From positions 1 through 47,229 of the forward strand of contig VBCY01000101.1 in assembly GCA_005882995.1 (NCBI GenBank): a stretch of 47,229 nucleotides of DNA, written 5' to 3'. Position 1 is the first letter of the stretch; every line of letters starts with the position of its first letter. The notes under the pieces are model-generated. The model ran no database searches and was not told where the DNA came from. It was given only the letters and a program-made list of their open reading frames with translations. Origin of the DNA: Betaproteobacteria bacterium. Its GTDB lineage: Bacteria > Pseudomonadota > Gammaproteobacteria > Burkholderiales > Casimicrobiaceae. This document shows positions 34,001-43,211 of this stretch, one piece after another. A program made the translations under genes and the position numbers.

Positions 34001-34447
34001 ATGAGCGTTCGCGTCCAGCAAGAGGACTTCGATGTGGGCCGGGAGATCGCGCAATTGCGCGCGAGCACGCGCGGTGTGGGCGCGGTCGCTTCGTTTGTCG
34101 GAGTCGTGCGGGATCTGAACGACGCTGCGCAGATCCGCACGCTTACGCTGGAACATTATCCGGGTATGACGGAAAAGGCGCTCGAGCGCATCGTCGTCGA
34201 AGCGCGGCAACGGTGGGACGTGTACGACATCCTCGTGATACATCGCGTGGGTGTGCTGAAGCCGTCGGACCAGATCGTGCTGGTCGTCGTGACCAGCGCG
34301 CATCGCGGCGAAGCGTTTGCGGCTTGCGAATTCGTCATGGATTACCTCAAGACGCGTGCGCCGTTCTGGAAAAAGGAAATGACGCCCGACGGCGAGCGTT
34401 GGGTCGAAGCGCGAGCGAGCGACGACGAAGCTGCTGCCCGCTGGTAG
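34001..34447 (+). CDS. moaE: Molybdopterin synthase large subunit MoaE
   Basis: A 148-residue catalytic subunit that forms the dithiolene of molybdopterin with MoaD. Motifs: VGAVASFVGVVRD, LTLEHYPGMTEKALERI, IHRVGVLKPSDQIVLVVVTSAHRGEAFAACEFVMDYLKTRAPFWKKE, including the Lys pair of the active site, and GERWVEAR. The next gene starts only two bases after the stop, so moaDE are cotranscribed with sugar-acid catabolism genes. Confidence 0.95.
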   Translation: MSVRVQQEDFDVGREIAQLRASTRGVGAVASFVGVVRDLNDAAQIRTLTLEHYPGMTEKALERIVVEARQRWDVYDILVIHRVGVLKPSDQIVLVVVTSAHRGEAFAACEFVMDYLKTRAPFWKKEMTPDGERWVEARASDDEAAARW

Positions 34448-34449
34448 AT

Positions 34450-35364
34450 TTGAGCGACACGCGACTTCTCGCTATCGACTGGGGCACCAGCTCGGCGCGG
34501 GTGTACGAGCTGGATGCGCGTGGAGTCGTTGTCAGAGAGCGCCGTGCGGCGCTGGGGATACAGCGCATCACCGATGGACGCTTCGCCGACGCACTGGCAA
34601 CGTTGTGCGGCGACGCCCTGAGTCAGGCTGTGCCTGTGCTCGCCTGCGGGATGATCGGCAGTCGCCAGGGATGGGTTGAAGCGCCGTACTGTGACTGTCC
34701 TGCCGGGATCGACGCTATCGCCGGGGCGCTTACTGCGGTCCCGGGAACTGCGCTGCTCATCGCCCCTGGCCTGATGGTTCGCGACGCGGCGGGCGTTGCG
34801 GACGTGATGCGTGGCGAGGAAACGCAGATCCTTGGAGCGCTACCGGATCGTCCTGTCGACCAAAGCCTCTACGTGCTCCCCGGTACGCACAGTAAATGGG
34901 CGATCGCAGGCGCAGAAGGCATCCTGACCTTCACGACATTCATGACGGGAGAGTTGTATGCTGTGCTGCGCGACCACAGCATCCTTGGCCGCCTCGCCGT
35001 TGCCGGAGTCGATAATGGAGCCTTCGATCGCGGCGTGAGGATGAGCCTGCGCGAGCAGGCGGCGCTCACCCACGACCTTTTCTCGGCGCGTACGTTGCCG
35101 CTGACGTCAGAGCTTGCATCAGAAGGCGTCGGCGATTACCTTTCGGGTTTGCTGGTGGGAGCGGAGATCAGTGCGGCGCGAGCGTGGGCTGCCGGCAATT
35201 CTGCAGCGGCCGCTGGCGTGACGCTGGTTGGGGAAGCAGCGCTGTGCGAACGCTATCGTCGCGCCTTGACGATCGCGGGCGTCGAAACTGTACAGGGGTC
35301 GCCCGTAGCCGCGGCACGCGGCCTATGGCGCATCGCGCAACACGCCGGGATGTTGCCTTCATGA
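34450..35364 (+). CDS. dgoK: 2-dehydro-3-deoxygalactonokinase
   Basis: A 304-residue kinase that phosphorylates 2-keto-3-deoxygalactonate in the De Ley-Doudoroff pathway. Family stretches: LLAIDWGTSSARVYELD (phosphate loop), ACGMIGSRQGWVEAPYCDCPA, DVMRGEETQILGAL, YVLPGTHSKWA, FTTFMTGELYAVLRDHSILG and a C-terminal GEAALCERYRRAL. The start is a TTG at 34450, two bases after moaE; the frame is open further upstream but only inside moaE. Its stop overlaps the aldolase start by ATGA. Confidence 0.92.
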   Translation: MSDTRLLAIDWGTSSARVYELDARGVVVRERRAALGIQRITDGRFADALATLCGDALSQAVPVLACGMIGSRQGWVEAPYCDCPAGIDAIAGALTAVPGTALLIAPGLMVRDAAGVADVMRGEETQILGALPDRPVDQSLYVLPGTHSKWAIAGAEGILTFTTFMTGELYAVLRDHSILGRLAVAGVDNGAFDRGVRMSLREQAALTHDLFSARTLPLTSELASEGVGDYLSGLLVGAEISAARAWAAGNSAAAAGVTLVGEAALCERYRRALTIAGVETVQGSPVAAARGLWRIAQHAGMLPS

Positions 35365-35999
35365 ATCCTCCAAACCTGCGAGACTATCTCCGTCCATTGC
35401 CGCTGGTCGCGGTACTGCGCGGGATCACTCCCGATGAGATCGAAGCTATCGGCGAGGCGCTCGTTGATAACGGTTTTCGCATTCTCGAAGTGCCGCTCAA
35501 TTCGCCGGATCCCTTCGAAAGCATCGCTCGCCTCGCGCGGCGCTTCGGCGATCGATGCCTGACCGGGGCGGGAACGGTGCTCAAGGTCGGCGAAGTTTCG
35601 CGCGTCGCGGCCGCCGGTGGAACGCTGATCGTCATGCCCCATGGCGACGTCGCGATCGTGCGCGAAGCCAAGCGGCTGGGTCTCGCCTGCCTCCCCGGTG
35701 TGTCGACGCCAACCGAAGCTTTTGCCGCGCTGAACGCAGGGGCCGACGGTCTGAAGATGTTCCCGGCAGAGCAGCTTTCGCCCGCAGTTCTGAAGGCGTG
35801 GCGAGCGGTGCTGCCGCGAGAGGTTCTGGTATTTCCCGTGGGCGGCATCCGTCCCGACAACATGGCGCAATATTGGGCGGTAGGAGCCGACGGCTTCGGT
35901 ACGGGTTCGAATCTCTACACCCCGGGGACCCCCACCGACAAGGTTCGCACGGGCGCTGCTTCCTACGCCAGCGCATTCGCCGCATTGAAGGCGCGTTGA
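35361..35999 (+). CDS. dgoA: 2-dehydro-3-deoxy-6-phosphogalactonate aldolase
   Basis: A 212-residue class I aldolase splitting KDPGal to pyruvate and glyceraldehyde 3-phosphate. It shows the KDPG/KDPGal fold: PLPLVAVLRGITPDEIEAIGEALVDNGFRILEVPLNSPDPFESI with the catalytic Glu in EVPLNS, GAGTVLKVGEV, the Schiff-base Lys in ADGLKMFPAEQ and FPVGGIRPDN. The EVPLNSP form is typical of the galactonate enzyme rather than of Eda. It overlaps dgoK (ATGA) and the next kinase gene by one base (TGATG). Confidence 0.92.
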   Translation: MNPPNLRDYLRPLPLVAVLRGITPDEIEAIGEALVDNGFRILEVPLNSPDPFESIARLARRFGDRCLTGAGTVLKVGEVSRVAAAGGTLIVMPHGDVAIVREAKRLGLACLPGVSTPTEAFAALNAGADGLKMFPAEQLSPAVLKAWRAVLPREVLVFPVGGIRPDNMAQYWAVGADGFGTGSNLYTPGTPTDKVRTGAASYASAFAALKAR

Positions 36000-36934
36000 T
36001 GGCGCGGCTTCGCTTCGATCTTGTCGCGCTCGGCGAGCCGCTTGTCGAATTCAATCAAGTGCGACCGGACGAGGCGACCGCGTATCGACAAGGTTTCGGG
36101 GGAGACACTTCAAACACTGTCATCGCCGCCTCGCGCTTGGGCGCAAGGACGGCGTATGTGACCCGGCTCGGCGACGACGCCTTCGGGCGAATGTTTCTGG
36201 AGTTATGGCGGCGAGAAAGCGTCGATAGCGGCGGTGTCGGCACCGATCCGGACGCACCCACCGGCATTTACTTCGTAAGCCACGGAGCACGTGGCCACGA
36301 GTTCAGCTATTTGCGCGCTGGCTCCGCGGCCTCGCGCATGCGTCCTGACGATCTCCCGTTGGACGTGCTCGAGGCCTCGGCGGTGCTCCACATCTCGGGC
36401 ATCAGTCAGGCGATCAGCGCTAGCGCCTGCGACACGGTGTTCGCCGCGATCGACGCTGCACGCAGCGCAGGCGCTCGCGTTTCCTACGACTCCAACCTCC
36501 GGCTCAAGCTTTGGCCGCTGGCAAGGGCGCGCGCAATCATTACCGCGACCTTGAGCCTTTGCGACTGGTTCGTGCCGAGCCTCGAGGAAGCAGCGCAGCT
36601 CTCAGGCGCGCAGGATCCCATGGCAATTCTCGACTGGTGCCATGATGGGGGTGCTCCCATCGTGGCACTGAAAATGGGCCCGAACGGCGTATGGATCTCC
36701 ACGGCGGCTGTGCGCGAGCATATCGACGCCCATCGCGTCCATGCCATCGATGCCACAGGTGCCGGCGATTGCTTCGATGGAGCCTTCGCAACGCGCATGA
36801 TCGCCGGCGATGCTCCGGTCGCCGCCGCGCGCTACGCCAACGCAGCGGCAGCGCTGGCAACGACTGGATACGGCGCAGTCGCGCCGCTGCCTCGACACGC
36901 AGACGTTGCAGCATTTCTGGCGAAAGCAGCGTGA
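35999..36934 (+). CDS. kdgK: PfkB-family 2-dehydro-3-deoxygluconokinase
   Basis: A 311-residue ribokinase-family sugar kinase. Features: VALGEPLVEFNQ and GFGGDTSNTVIAASRLG at the N-terminus (sugar site), YDSNLRLKLWP typical of KDG kinases, and the C-terminal PfkB signature DATGAGDCFDGAFA with the catalytic Asp. It phosphorylates 2-keto-3-deoxygluconate to KDPG. With DgoK in the same operon, both C4 epimers can be phosphorylated; the only aldolase here is DgoA. The ATG shares one base with the dgoA stop. Confidence 0.88.
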   Translation: MARLRFDLVALGEPLVEFNQVRPDEATAYRQGFGGDTSNTVIAASRLGARTAYVTRLGDDAFGRMFLELWRRESVDSGGVGTDPDAPTGIYFVSHGARGHEFSYLRAGSAASRMRPDDLPLDVLEASAVLHISGISQAISASACDTVFAAIDAARSAGARVSYDSNLRLKLWPLARARAIITATLSLCDWFVPSLEEAAQLSGAQDPMAILDWCHDGGAPIVALKMGPNGVWISTAAVREHIDAHRVHAIDATGAGDCFDGAFATRMIAGDAPVAAARYANAAAALATTGYGAVAPLPRHADVAAFLAKAA

Positions 36935-36978
36935 CACACCGGATACGTTTTTAACGCCCATCTCAACGGAGTCAAACC

Positions 36979-37287
36979 ATGCCGCTGGGAACTGCAATAC
37001 GTCATCTGAAAAAAGGCGATTGGGAGAAGGCTCATGCGATCGTGCAGCAAGACGAGTCCAAGCTCGGTTGCTGGGCACATGGCATCGTGCACATGGTTGA
37101 AGGCGATCTGGGCAATGCACGCTACTGGTATCGTCGCGCCGGCCGGCCGTTTCCCAAGGATCGCGACGTGGATCGGGAAGTCGCGGAGCTGACCACCGCG
37201 CTCAAGTTAGTGCAAGTGAACCAGTCGCTCGATTCTCGCGTCCAACGCCATCGTTCCCTGAGATCGCCGTCGGGCAACCGGGAGTAA
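36979..37287 (+). CDS. Small hypothetical protein with an HGIVHMVEGD motif
   Basis: A 102-residue soluble protein; I do not recognise a characterised family. It begins MPLGTAIRHLKKGDWEKAHAIVQQDES and continues CWAHGIVHMVEGDLGNARYWYRRAGRPFP. The helical spacing (W-x-x-A-H, N-A-x-Y-W-Y-x-x-A) resembles a single TPR-like helix pair. A CGGAG ribosome site precedes the ATG. The next gene, an Lhr-type helicase, begins right after it, so cotranscription is likely. No function assigned. Confidence 0.75.
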   Translation: MPLGTAIRHLKKGDWEKAHAIVQQDESKLGCWAHGIVHMVEGDLGNARYWYRRAGRPFPKDRDVDREVAELTTALKLVQVNQSLDSRVQRHRSLRSPSGNRE

Positions 37288-37296
37288 TTGCATCGC

Positions 37297-40200
37297 ATGA
37301 CTCGGACTTTGGCGTTCCATCCCGCTGTCGAAGCGTGGTTCCACACAACTTTCACGGCACCGACGACGGCGCAGGCGCAAGCCTGGCCGCAGATCCAGGC
37401 GGGACGGCACGTGCTTGTCGCTGCGCCCACCGGGTCCGGCAAGACGCTGGCGGCCTTCCTCGCCGCAATCGATGCCCTCGTGCGCCGTGGCGTCGAAGCG
37501 CCGCTACCCGACGAGACCTCCGTTGTCTATGTCTCGCCGCTGAAGGCGCTGTCCAACGACATCCAGAAGAATCTCGAGGCGCCGCTCGTCGGTATCCGTG
37601 CGGAGCTGCTCCGGCTCGGCTATCCCGATGTCGCGATTCGCACGCTGGTACGAACCGGGGACACGCCGCAGAGCGAGCGTGCGGGAATGCGCCGTCGGCC
37701 GCCGCACATCATCGTCACCACGCCCGAGTCCCTCTATATCCTTCTGGGCTCCGAATCGGGACGCAAAATGCTGTCGACGACGCGCACCGTCATCGTCGAC
37801 GAGATCCATGCGCTTGCTCCCAACAAGCGGGGCAGCTACCTCGCGTTGTCGCTCGAGCGCCTCGCCGCATTGACCGTTCGTCCTCCGGTGCGGGTGGGAC
37901 TCTCGGCAACGCAAAAGCCTCTCGAAGAGATCGCCCGCTTTCTCACCGGAGCAGCGTCGCCGCTGGCAGACTGCGCAATCGTCGATGCGGGCCACGTTCG
38001 ACATCGCGATCTCGCCATCGAAATCCCTGATTCGCCGCTCGAGGCGGTGATGTCGGGTGAAGTATGGCAGCAGCTCTATAGACGTCTCGCCCAGCTTGCG
38101 AGCGAGCATCGGACGACGCTGATCTTCGTGAACACGCGACGCATGGCGGAACGCGCCTCGCGACACTTGTCGGAGCTGCTTGGCAGCGATAAGGTCGCGG
38201 CGCATCACGGCAGCCTCGCCAAGGAGCGCCGGTTGGCCGCGGAACAGCGCCTGAAGAACGGCGAGCTTACCGCGCTGGTCGCGACTGCATCGCTGGAGCT
38301 GGGCATCGATATCGGTGACGTCGAGCTCGTCTGTCAGCTCGGATCGCCGCGTTCCATCGCCACCTTCCTGCAGCGCGCGGGCAGGGCGAACCATTCGGTG
38401 AGCGGCATGCCGAAGGCGCGGCTTTTTCCGCTGTCGCGTGACGAGCTGGTGGAATGCGCTGCGCTGCTCGACGCTGTCGCGCGCGGCGAGTTGGATCGAG
38501 TGACCATTCCGGCCATGCCGCTCGACGTCCTCGCGCAGCAGGTCGTCGCCGAAGTCGCCACCCGCGAATGGGGTGAAGAAGCATTATTCGAGCTTTTTCG
38601 GCGTGCCTATCCTTTCGCCGATCTCAAGCGGAGTGAGTATGCCGCGGTGGTGCGGATGCTCTCCGATGGTTTCAGCACCCGGCGCGGTCATCGTGCCGCC
38701 TACCTGCATCGCGACGCGGTGAACGGTGTCGTGCGCGGGCGGCGTGGCGCAAGACTCACCGCGATTACGTCCGGAGGCGCCATTCCGGATACGGCGGATT
38801 ACGACGTGGTGCTGGAACCTGCAGGACAACAGGTCGGGACGGTCAACGAGGACTTTGCCATCGAAAGTCTGGCCGGCGACATCTTCCAGCTTGGCAACGC
38901 TTCGTATCGGATCCTGCGCGTCGAGGCCGGCAAGGTGCGCGTCGAGGATGCGCATGGCCAGCCGCCCACCATTCCGTTCTGGCTCGGAGAAGCACCGGGG
39001 CGGTCCGACGAGCTCTCGAATGCGGTCTCGCGTCTGCGCGCCGATGTAGCGGCACAGCTCGAGCGCGAAGCGCCACGCGAGGAGATTGCGCAACGGCCCG
39101 GCCTCGGAGCATCGGCAGCGACGCAGCTCGTGGATTATCTCGCGACGGCGCGTGTCGCGCTGGGCGCGTTGCCGACGCTCGAGACGATCGTGCTCGAACG
39201 CTTTTTCGACGAGTCCGGCGGGATGCAGCTCGTCATCCATTCGCCCTTCGGCAGCCGCATCAATCGCGCGTGGGGTCTTGCCTTGCGCAAACGCTTCTGC
39301 CGTAAGTTCAATTTCGAGCTGCAGGCGGCGGCGACTGAGGACGCCATCGTCCTCTCGCTGTCGACCAGCCACAGTTTTCAGCTCGACGAAGTTGCTCGCT
39401 ATCTCCATTCCAGCAGCGTGCGTCAACTTCTCATCCAGGCGTTGCTCGATGCGCCGATGTTCGCTGCGCGGTGGCGATGGGCTGCAACAACATCGCTGGC
39501 GCTGCCGCGCTTTCGCTCGGGCCGGAAGGTTCCTCCGCAACTGCAGCGCATGGCAGCCGAGGATTTGCTCGCGGCGGTGTTTCCCGATCAGATCGCGTGC
39601 GCGGAGAATCTTGTCGGCGAGCGCGAGATACCCGATCACCCGCTGGTCGAGCAGACGGTGCATGACTGTCTCTACGAGGCCATGGACGTCGAGGGCCTCG
39701 AGCGTCTCCTCAAAGGCTTGGAAAAGGGCGAAATAGAGGTGGTCGCACGCGATCTGACCGAGCCTTCCCCGCTCGCGCTGGAGATTCTCTCGGCACGGCC
39801 CTACGCCTATCTCGACGATGCACCGCTCGAAGAACGGCGTACCCGAGCGGTAATGAGCCGGCGCTGGCTCGATGAAGACGCCGCTGCGGGATTGGGCCGG
39901 CTCGATGTCGAGGCGATCGAGCGCGTCAAGGCCGAAGCCTGGCCCGGCGCAAACACGGCCGATGAGTTGCACGATACGTTGCTCGGTCTTGGTTTTGTCA
40001 CCGCGCAGGAGATCGACGCGAATGCAAAATGGAGTTCGCTGGTCGCCGAGCTCTGCGACGCTCGACGGGCCACGCGATTCACGGTTATTGCTGCCGCTGG
40101 GACCCTGTCAGGGTCTAAAACGCTTGCGATTGCAGCGGAGCGGCTGCCGCAATTCCACGCAGTGTTCGGACGCGTTCCGCTCACGCCAGCGATCGAGGCA

Positions 40201-41643
40201 CCGGAAGAATTCGCCGCCCGCAACTGGACGAAGGAAGACGCGCTGGTTGAGATCGTGCGCAGTCGCCTGGAGGGACTGGGACCGGTCACTGCTTCATCGA
40301 TCGCCGAATCGATGGCGTTGCCGCCAGCGCAAATCGATGCAGCCCTCGCCAAGTTGGCGGCCGAAGGTTTTGCCATGCAAGGCTCTTTCACCCCTGCCGC
40401 CCAGGGCGAATGGTGCGATCGAGCCCTTCTCGCGCGCATTCACCGCTACACGGTCGGTCGACTGCGGCAGGAGATCGAGCCGGTGTCCAGCCGCGACTTC
40501 ATGCGCTTTCTATGTCGCTGGCAGCACGTTCTTGCAGCGGAACGGCGGCAAGGCCCTGATGCACTCGCCGCCTTGATCGCACAGCTGGAGGGTTTCGAGG
40601 CGCCTGCGGCGGCGTGGGAATCCGAAATTCTTCCGGCGCGGCTCGACAACTATGAATTCACCTGGCTCGATGATCTGTGTCTTGCCGGCCGCGCCACATG
40701 GACGCGACTGACCGTCCCGTCGCGTGTTACCGCAAGGAGCGCCGGACCGATCCGCACCACCTCTGTGTCGCTGCTGCCGCGTCGCAATCTTGGCCTGTGG
40801 AATCGCGCGGTTGCGGAAACACCGCGAACGGCAACACCTGGCTCGCGCGCACAAGCCATTGCCGATTATCTCAAGGCCCATGGCGCATGTTTTTTCGATG
40901 AGATTGTCGAGGGCACAGGGCTGTTGCGCACCCAGGTCGAGGACGGGCTCGCTGAGCTGGTCGTCCTGGGGCTCGTGCACTCGGACGGTTTCGCAGGCTT
41001 GCGCGCATTGCTCACGCCTTCGGATCGGCGCAAGCCGCTTGGCGGCGGCAAGCGGCGCCGACGCACGACACTGTTCGGAATCGAGGATGCCGGGCGCTGG
41101 GCGCTTTTGCGACGTCCCTCACGGAACGTTCCCGCCAGCCGCTCGAGCGATAGCGAACACGACGTAGTCGAGCACATCGCCAGGACGTTGCTGCGCCGCT
41201 ATGGCGTCGTGTTCTGGAGGTTGCTCGAGCGCGAGGCCGCATGGCTTCCGCCGTGGCGCGAATTGCTGCGGGTCTTGCGACGCTTCGAAGCACGCGGTGA
41301 AATCCGCGGCGGCCGCTTCGTCGCCGGAGTGACGGGGGAGCAATTCGCATTGCCGGAAGCGGTCGGACTGCTGCGCGATACTCGGCGCGCTCCGCCGGTG
41401 ATGAGCTGGCTATCTCTCAGTGCCGCTGATCCGCTGAACCTAGTCGGCACCATTCTTCCCGGCCCGAAGGTGCCGGCGCTCGCCAGCAATCGCGTGCTGT
41501 ATCGCGACGGCGCCGCGGTGGCGGCGCTTGTCGCTGGTGAAGTACAGTGGATCGAGCGCCTCGAGCGGCAAGAAACGCATGAAGCCGAAGGCGCCTTGAT
41601 CCGGCGTCAGCCGCGGTCTGCGCTGCTCGCCTATTTGCGATAG
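37297..41643 (+). CDS. lhr: Lhr-type DEAD/DEAH-box ATP-dependent helicase
   Basis: A 1448-residue superfamily 2 helicase close to full-length bacterial Lhr. The N-terminal RecA domains carry [19 protein letters not shown] (Walker A), [29 protein letters not shown] (DEIH box), [40 protein letters not shown] and [10 protein letters not shown] (motif VI). After the winged-helix and core beta regions of the Lhr core (~residues 1-870), a long C-terminal extension (~residues 900-1448) is kept, as in E. coli Lhr. Known: Lhr is a 3'-5' translocase acting on RNA:DNA hybrids and linked to DNA repair. The ATG at 37297 is chosen over a TTG at 37288. Confidence 0.93.
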   Translation: MTRTLAFHPAVEAWFHTTFTAPTTAQAQAWPQIQAGRHVLVAAPTGSGKTLAAFLAAIDALVRRGVEAPLPDETSVVYVSPLKALSNDIQKNLEAPLVGIRAELLRLGYPDVAIRTLVRTGDTPQSERAGMRRRPPHIIVTTPESLYILLGSESGRKMLSTTRTVIVDEIHALAPNKRGSYLALSLERLAALTVRPPVRVGLSATQKPLEEIARFLTGAASPLADCAIVDAGHVRHRDLAIEIPDSPLEAVMSGEVWQQLYRRLAQLASEHRTTLIFVNTRRMAERASRHLSELLGSDKVAAHHGSLAKERRLAAEQRLKNGELTALVATASLELGIDIGDVELVCQLGSPRSIATFLQRAGRANHSVSGMPKARLFPLSRDELVECAALLDAVARGELDRVTIPAMPLDVLAQQVVAEVATREWGEEALFELFRRAYPFADLKRSEYAAVVRMLSDGFSTRRGHRAAYLHRDAVNGVVRGRRGARLTAITSGGAIPDTADYDVVLEPAGQQVGTVNEDFAIESLAGDIFQLGNASYRILRVEAGKVRVEDAHGQPPTIPFWLGEAPGRSDELSNAVSRLRADVAAQLEREAPREEIAQRPGLGASAATQLVDYLATARVALGALPTLETIVLERFFDESGGMQLVIHSPFGSRINRAWGLALRKRFCRKFNFELQAAATEDAIVLSLSTSHSFQLDEVARYLHSSSVRQLLIQALLDAPMFAARWRWAATTSLALPRFRSGRKVPPQLQRMAAEDLLAAVFPDQIACAENLVGEREIPDHPLVEQTVHDCLYEAMDVEGLERLLKGLEKGEIEVVARDLTEPSPLALEILSARPYAYLDDAPLEERRTRAVMSRRWLDEDAAAGLGRLDVEAIERVKAEAWPGANTADELHDTLLGLGFVTAQEIDANAKWSSLVAELCDARRATRFTVIAAAGTLSGSKTLAIAAERLPQFHAVFGRVPLTPAIEAPEEFAARNWTKEDALVEIVRSRLEGLGPVTASSIAESMALPPAQIDAALAKLAAEGFAMQGSFTPAAQGEWCDRALLARIHRYTVGRLRQEIEPVSSRDFMRFLCRWQHVLAAERRQGPDALAALIAQLEGFEAPAAAWESEILPARLDNYEFTWLDDLCLAGRATWTRLTVPSRVTARSAGPIRTTSVSLLPRRNLGLWNRAVAETPRTATPGSRAQAIADYLKAHGACFFDEIVEGTGLLRTQVEDGLAELVVLGLVHSDGFAGLRALLTPSDRRKPLGGGKRRRRTTLFGIEDAGRWALLRRPSRNVPASRSSDSEHDVVEHIARTLLRRYGVVFWRLLEREAAWLPPWRELLRVLRRFEARGEIRGGRFVAGVTGEQFALPEAVGLLRDTRRAPPVMSWLSLSAADPLNLVGTILPGPKVPALASNRVLYRDGAAVAALVAGEVQWIERLERQETHEAEGALIRRQPRSALLAYLR

Positions 41644-41660
41644 ACAGCACACGCGCTGAA

Positions 41661-42077
41661 TCAGCGCACGACCATGACTGCACATGGCGCGTAGGCGATG
41701 ACCGTACGCGAGACCGATCCCAACAGCCAGCGCTCGAACATCCCGTGTCCGCGATGTCCGAGAACGATCAGTTCGATCGCCTGTTGCTCGGCCGCGCGCA
41801 CGATCTGCTCAGCCGGATGCCCGGTCACGACACGGAAGTGCGGTTTGAGCCCGGCGCGCGCAGCCTGACTTTCGAGCTCGCCGAATTGCCTGCCAAGATG
41901 TTCGCGCGCGCTTTCAAGGGTTGCTTCGGTTTCGACGTCTTCCGCGAAATCGGGCGGTCGAGCGACGGCGACGACGTGGATTTGCGCCTGGTATCGTTTG
42001 GCCAGATCCAGCGCTGCTTCGTACGCTTTTCGCGAAGGCGCCGAGCCGTCGTAGGCGATCAGGATTTTTTGGAACAT
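41661..42077 (-). CDS. Universal stress protein, UspA family
   Basis: A 138-residue single Usp domain: FQKILIAYDGSAPSRKAYEAALDLAKRYQAQIHVVAVARP at the start and the ATP-binding signature GHRGHGMFERWLLGSVS (G-x2-G-x9-G-S) near the end, finishing CAVMVVR. The ATG at 42077 has AGGAG 8-12 bases upstream; the open frame to 42167 has no family character. It is divergent from the fluoride riboswitch. Usp genes are among those known to accompany fluoride-responsive genes, but this one is not under the riboswitch because it lies on the other strand. It is convergent with lhr. Confidence 0.93.
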   Translation of the reverse strand: MFQKILIAYDGSAPSRKAYEAALDLAKRYQAQIHVVAVARPPDFAEDVETEATLESAREHLGRQFGELESQAARAGLKPHFRVVTGHPAEQIVRAAEQQAIELIVLGHRGHGMFERWLLGSVSRTVIAYAPCAVMVVR

Positions 42078-42183
42078 CGAGCTTCTCCTATCGGATGCGA
42101 GTCGCTCCAGTGCACTGTAACGCTTGCTAGCGAGGGATGGAAGAACGACGTGCTCGACCCGGCGCACATGGCTGGGGCAAAGC

Positions 42184-42213
42184 TTGCCGCGCCCGTGGCG
42201 ACTGGGCTATAGT
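42184..42213 (+). promoter_or_regulatory. Sigma-70-like promoter of the fluoride operon
   Basis: TTGCCG at 42184-42189, 18 bases, TATAGT at 42208-42213. The predicted transcription start, near 42220, coincides with the first base of the riboswitch aptamer, which supports the call. Confidence 0.7.
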
Positions 42214-42219
42214 CCTTGT

Positions 42220-42290
42220 CGGGAGATGGCATTCTCCTCCAGGGAACCTCGCAGGTTTCCTAACCGCCTAGCGGCTGATGATGCCTACGT
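42220..42290 (+). promoter_or_regulatory. Fluoride riboswitch (crcB motif)
   Basis: Matches the crcB RNA consensus: GGGAGATGGCATTCTCC forms the first helix with the conserved GATGGCATTC core. A short variable arm follows (GGGAACCTCGCAGGTTTCC), then AACCGCC and GGCTGATGATGCCTAC, the conserved downstream strand with the CTGATGATGCCTAC ending. It lies ~190 bases before crcB, the classic target, directly behind a promoter. Fluoride binding is expected to switch the crcB operon on. Confidence 0.92.
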
Positions 42291-42479
42291 TGGTGCCCTA
42301 CGCGGCGCCTGAGCGCATGAACGCAATCATTGGCAAGGGCGGTTTTCGCTGTCTGCGTTTCACACGGTTGCCGTGATGGCTGGCGACCTCGGTTACCCGA
42401 CAGTCCTCGACTCCCGTGCCTCCGCGTCGCGACGCTTTTTCGGCGTGTGATAGCGTCGCGCTCGCGAAGGAGAACAAGC
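42291..42479 (+). promoter_or_regulatory. Long leader between the riboswitch and crcB
   Basis: 189 bases with no convincing gene. GCGTCGCGACGC followed by TTTTT (42424-42440) could be a short intrinsic terminator. CGCGACGC at 42428-42435 can instead pair with GCGTCGCG at 42453-42460, whose right arm ends 6 bases before the AAGGAG ribosome site at 42467-42472. Both could be part of the expression platform (inference; no folding was computed). Confidence 0.4.
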
Positions 42480-42875
42480 ATGCCTTGGAGCGGGTTCGTT
42501 GCTATAGGCGGTGGCGCTGCCATCGGCGCATGGATGCGCTGGGGTCTTGGCGTCGTGCTCAATCCGTTGTTTCCGACGCTGCCGATGGGCACTCTTACGG
42601 CCAATCTCATCGGCGGTCTGCTTATGGGTTTCGCGATGGAGCTGCTGACTCGCCACGGTGTGTTTCCGATCGAGGTGAGGCTTCTCGTGACAACCGGCTT
42701 TCTCGGCGGATTGACGACCTTCTCTACGTTTTCAGCGGAGGTTGTCACTCTGCTGGTGCGCCGTGAATACCTGTGGGGGTCCATCGCTGTCGGAGCGCAC
42801 GTCGTGGGCTCGCTGGCGATGACATTTCTCGGAATCGCGGTGATCCGATCGATCTATGCATGGGGAACATCATGA
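42480..42875 (+). CDS. crcB: Fluoride exporter CrcB/Fluc
   Basis: A 131-residue, four-helix membrane protein of the Fluc fluoride-channel family. Conserved features: AIGGGAAIGAWMRWGLG in helix 1, GTLTANLIGGLLMGF in helix 2 (pore Asn) and the family hallmark GFLGGLTTFSTFSAEV in helix 3. It works as an antiparallel dimer expelling F-. The ATG at 42480 has AAGGAG 8-13 bases upstream; the longer open frame lies in the leader. It overlaps the next gene by ATGA and is preceded by a fluoride riboswitch. Confidence 0.96.
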   Translation: MPWSGFVAIGGGAAIGAWMRWGLGVVLNPLFPTLPMGTLTANLIGGLLMGFAMELLTRHGVFPIEVRLLVTTGFLGGLTTFSTFSAEVVTLLVRREYLWGSIAVGAHVVGSLAMTFLGIAVIRSIYAWGTS

Positions 42876-43195
42876 AGGGCACGATACTGCGCTTCTACGT
42901 TCACGAGAACCGGACGCATCGGCACATTGCACTTTTCGAGTGGCTGCTCGAGCAGGCCAAGAAGCTCGGCGTCCAGGGCGGATCGGCGTTTCGCGCCATC
43001 GCCGGCTTCGGTCGCCACGGCATCCTGCACGAGGAGCACTTCTTTGAGCTCGCCGCCGATATGACCGTCGTTATCGAATTCGTCGTCACCGATGAGGAAG
43101 CGGAGAAGCTGCTCGCGCTGTTGCGCAGCGAACGAGTGAGCATCTTCTACACTCGGGTGCAGGCTGAATTTGGCGTGATCGAAGGTGATCGCTGA
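42872..43195 (+). CDS. DUF190 family protein
   Basis: A 107-residue soluble PII-like fold protein. It begins KGTILRFYVHENRTHRHIALFEWLLEQAKKLGVQGGSAFRAIAGFGRHGILH, the DUF190 core. The ATG overlaps the crcB stop (ATGA), and the stop lies 16 bases before the antiporter start. DUF190 genes are commonly found with crcB. Its biochemical role is not established; a regulatory or ligand-sensing partner of the exporter is a reasonable guess from the PII-like fold. Confidence 0.9.
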   Translation: MKGTILRFYVHENRTHRHIALFEWLLEQAKKLGVQGGSAFRAIAGFGRHGILHEEHFFELAADMTVVIEFVVTDEEAEKLLALLRSERVSIFYTRVQAEFGVIEGDR

Positions 43196-43211
43196 CCAGG
43201 GAGTGCGGTCC

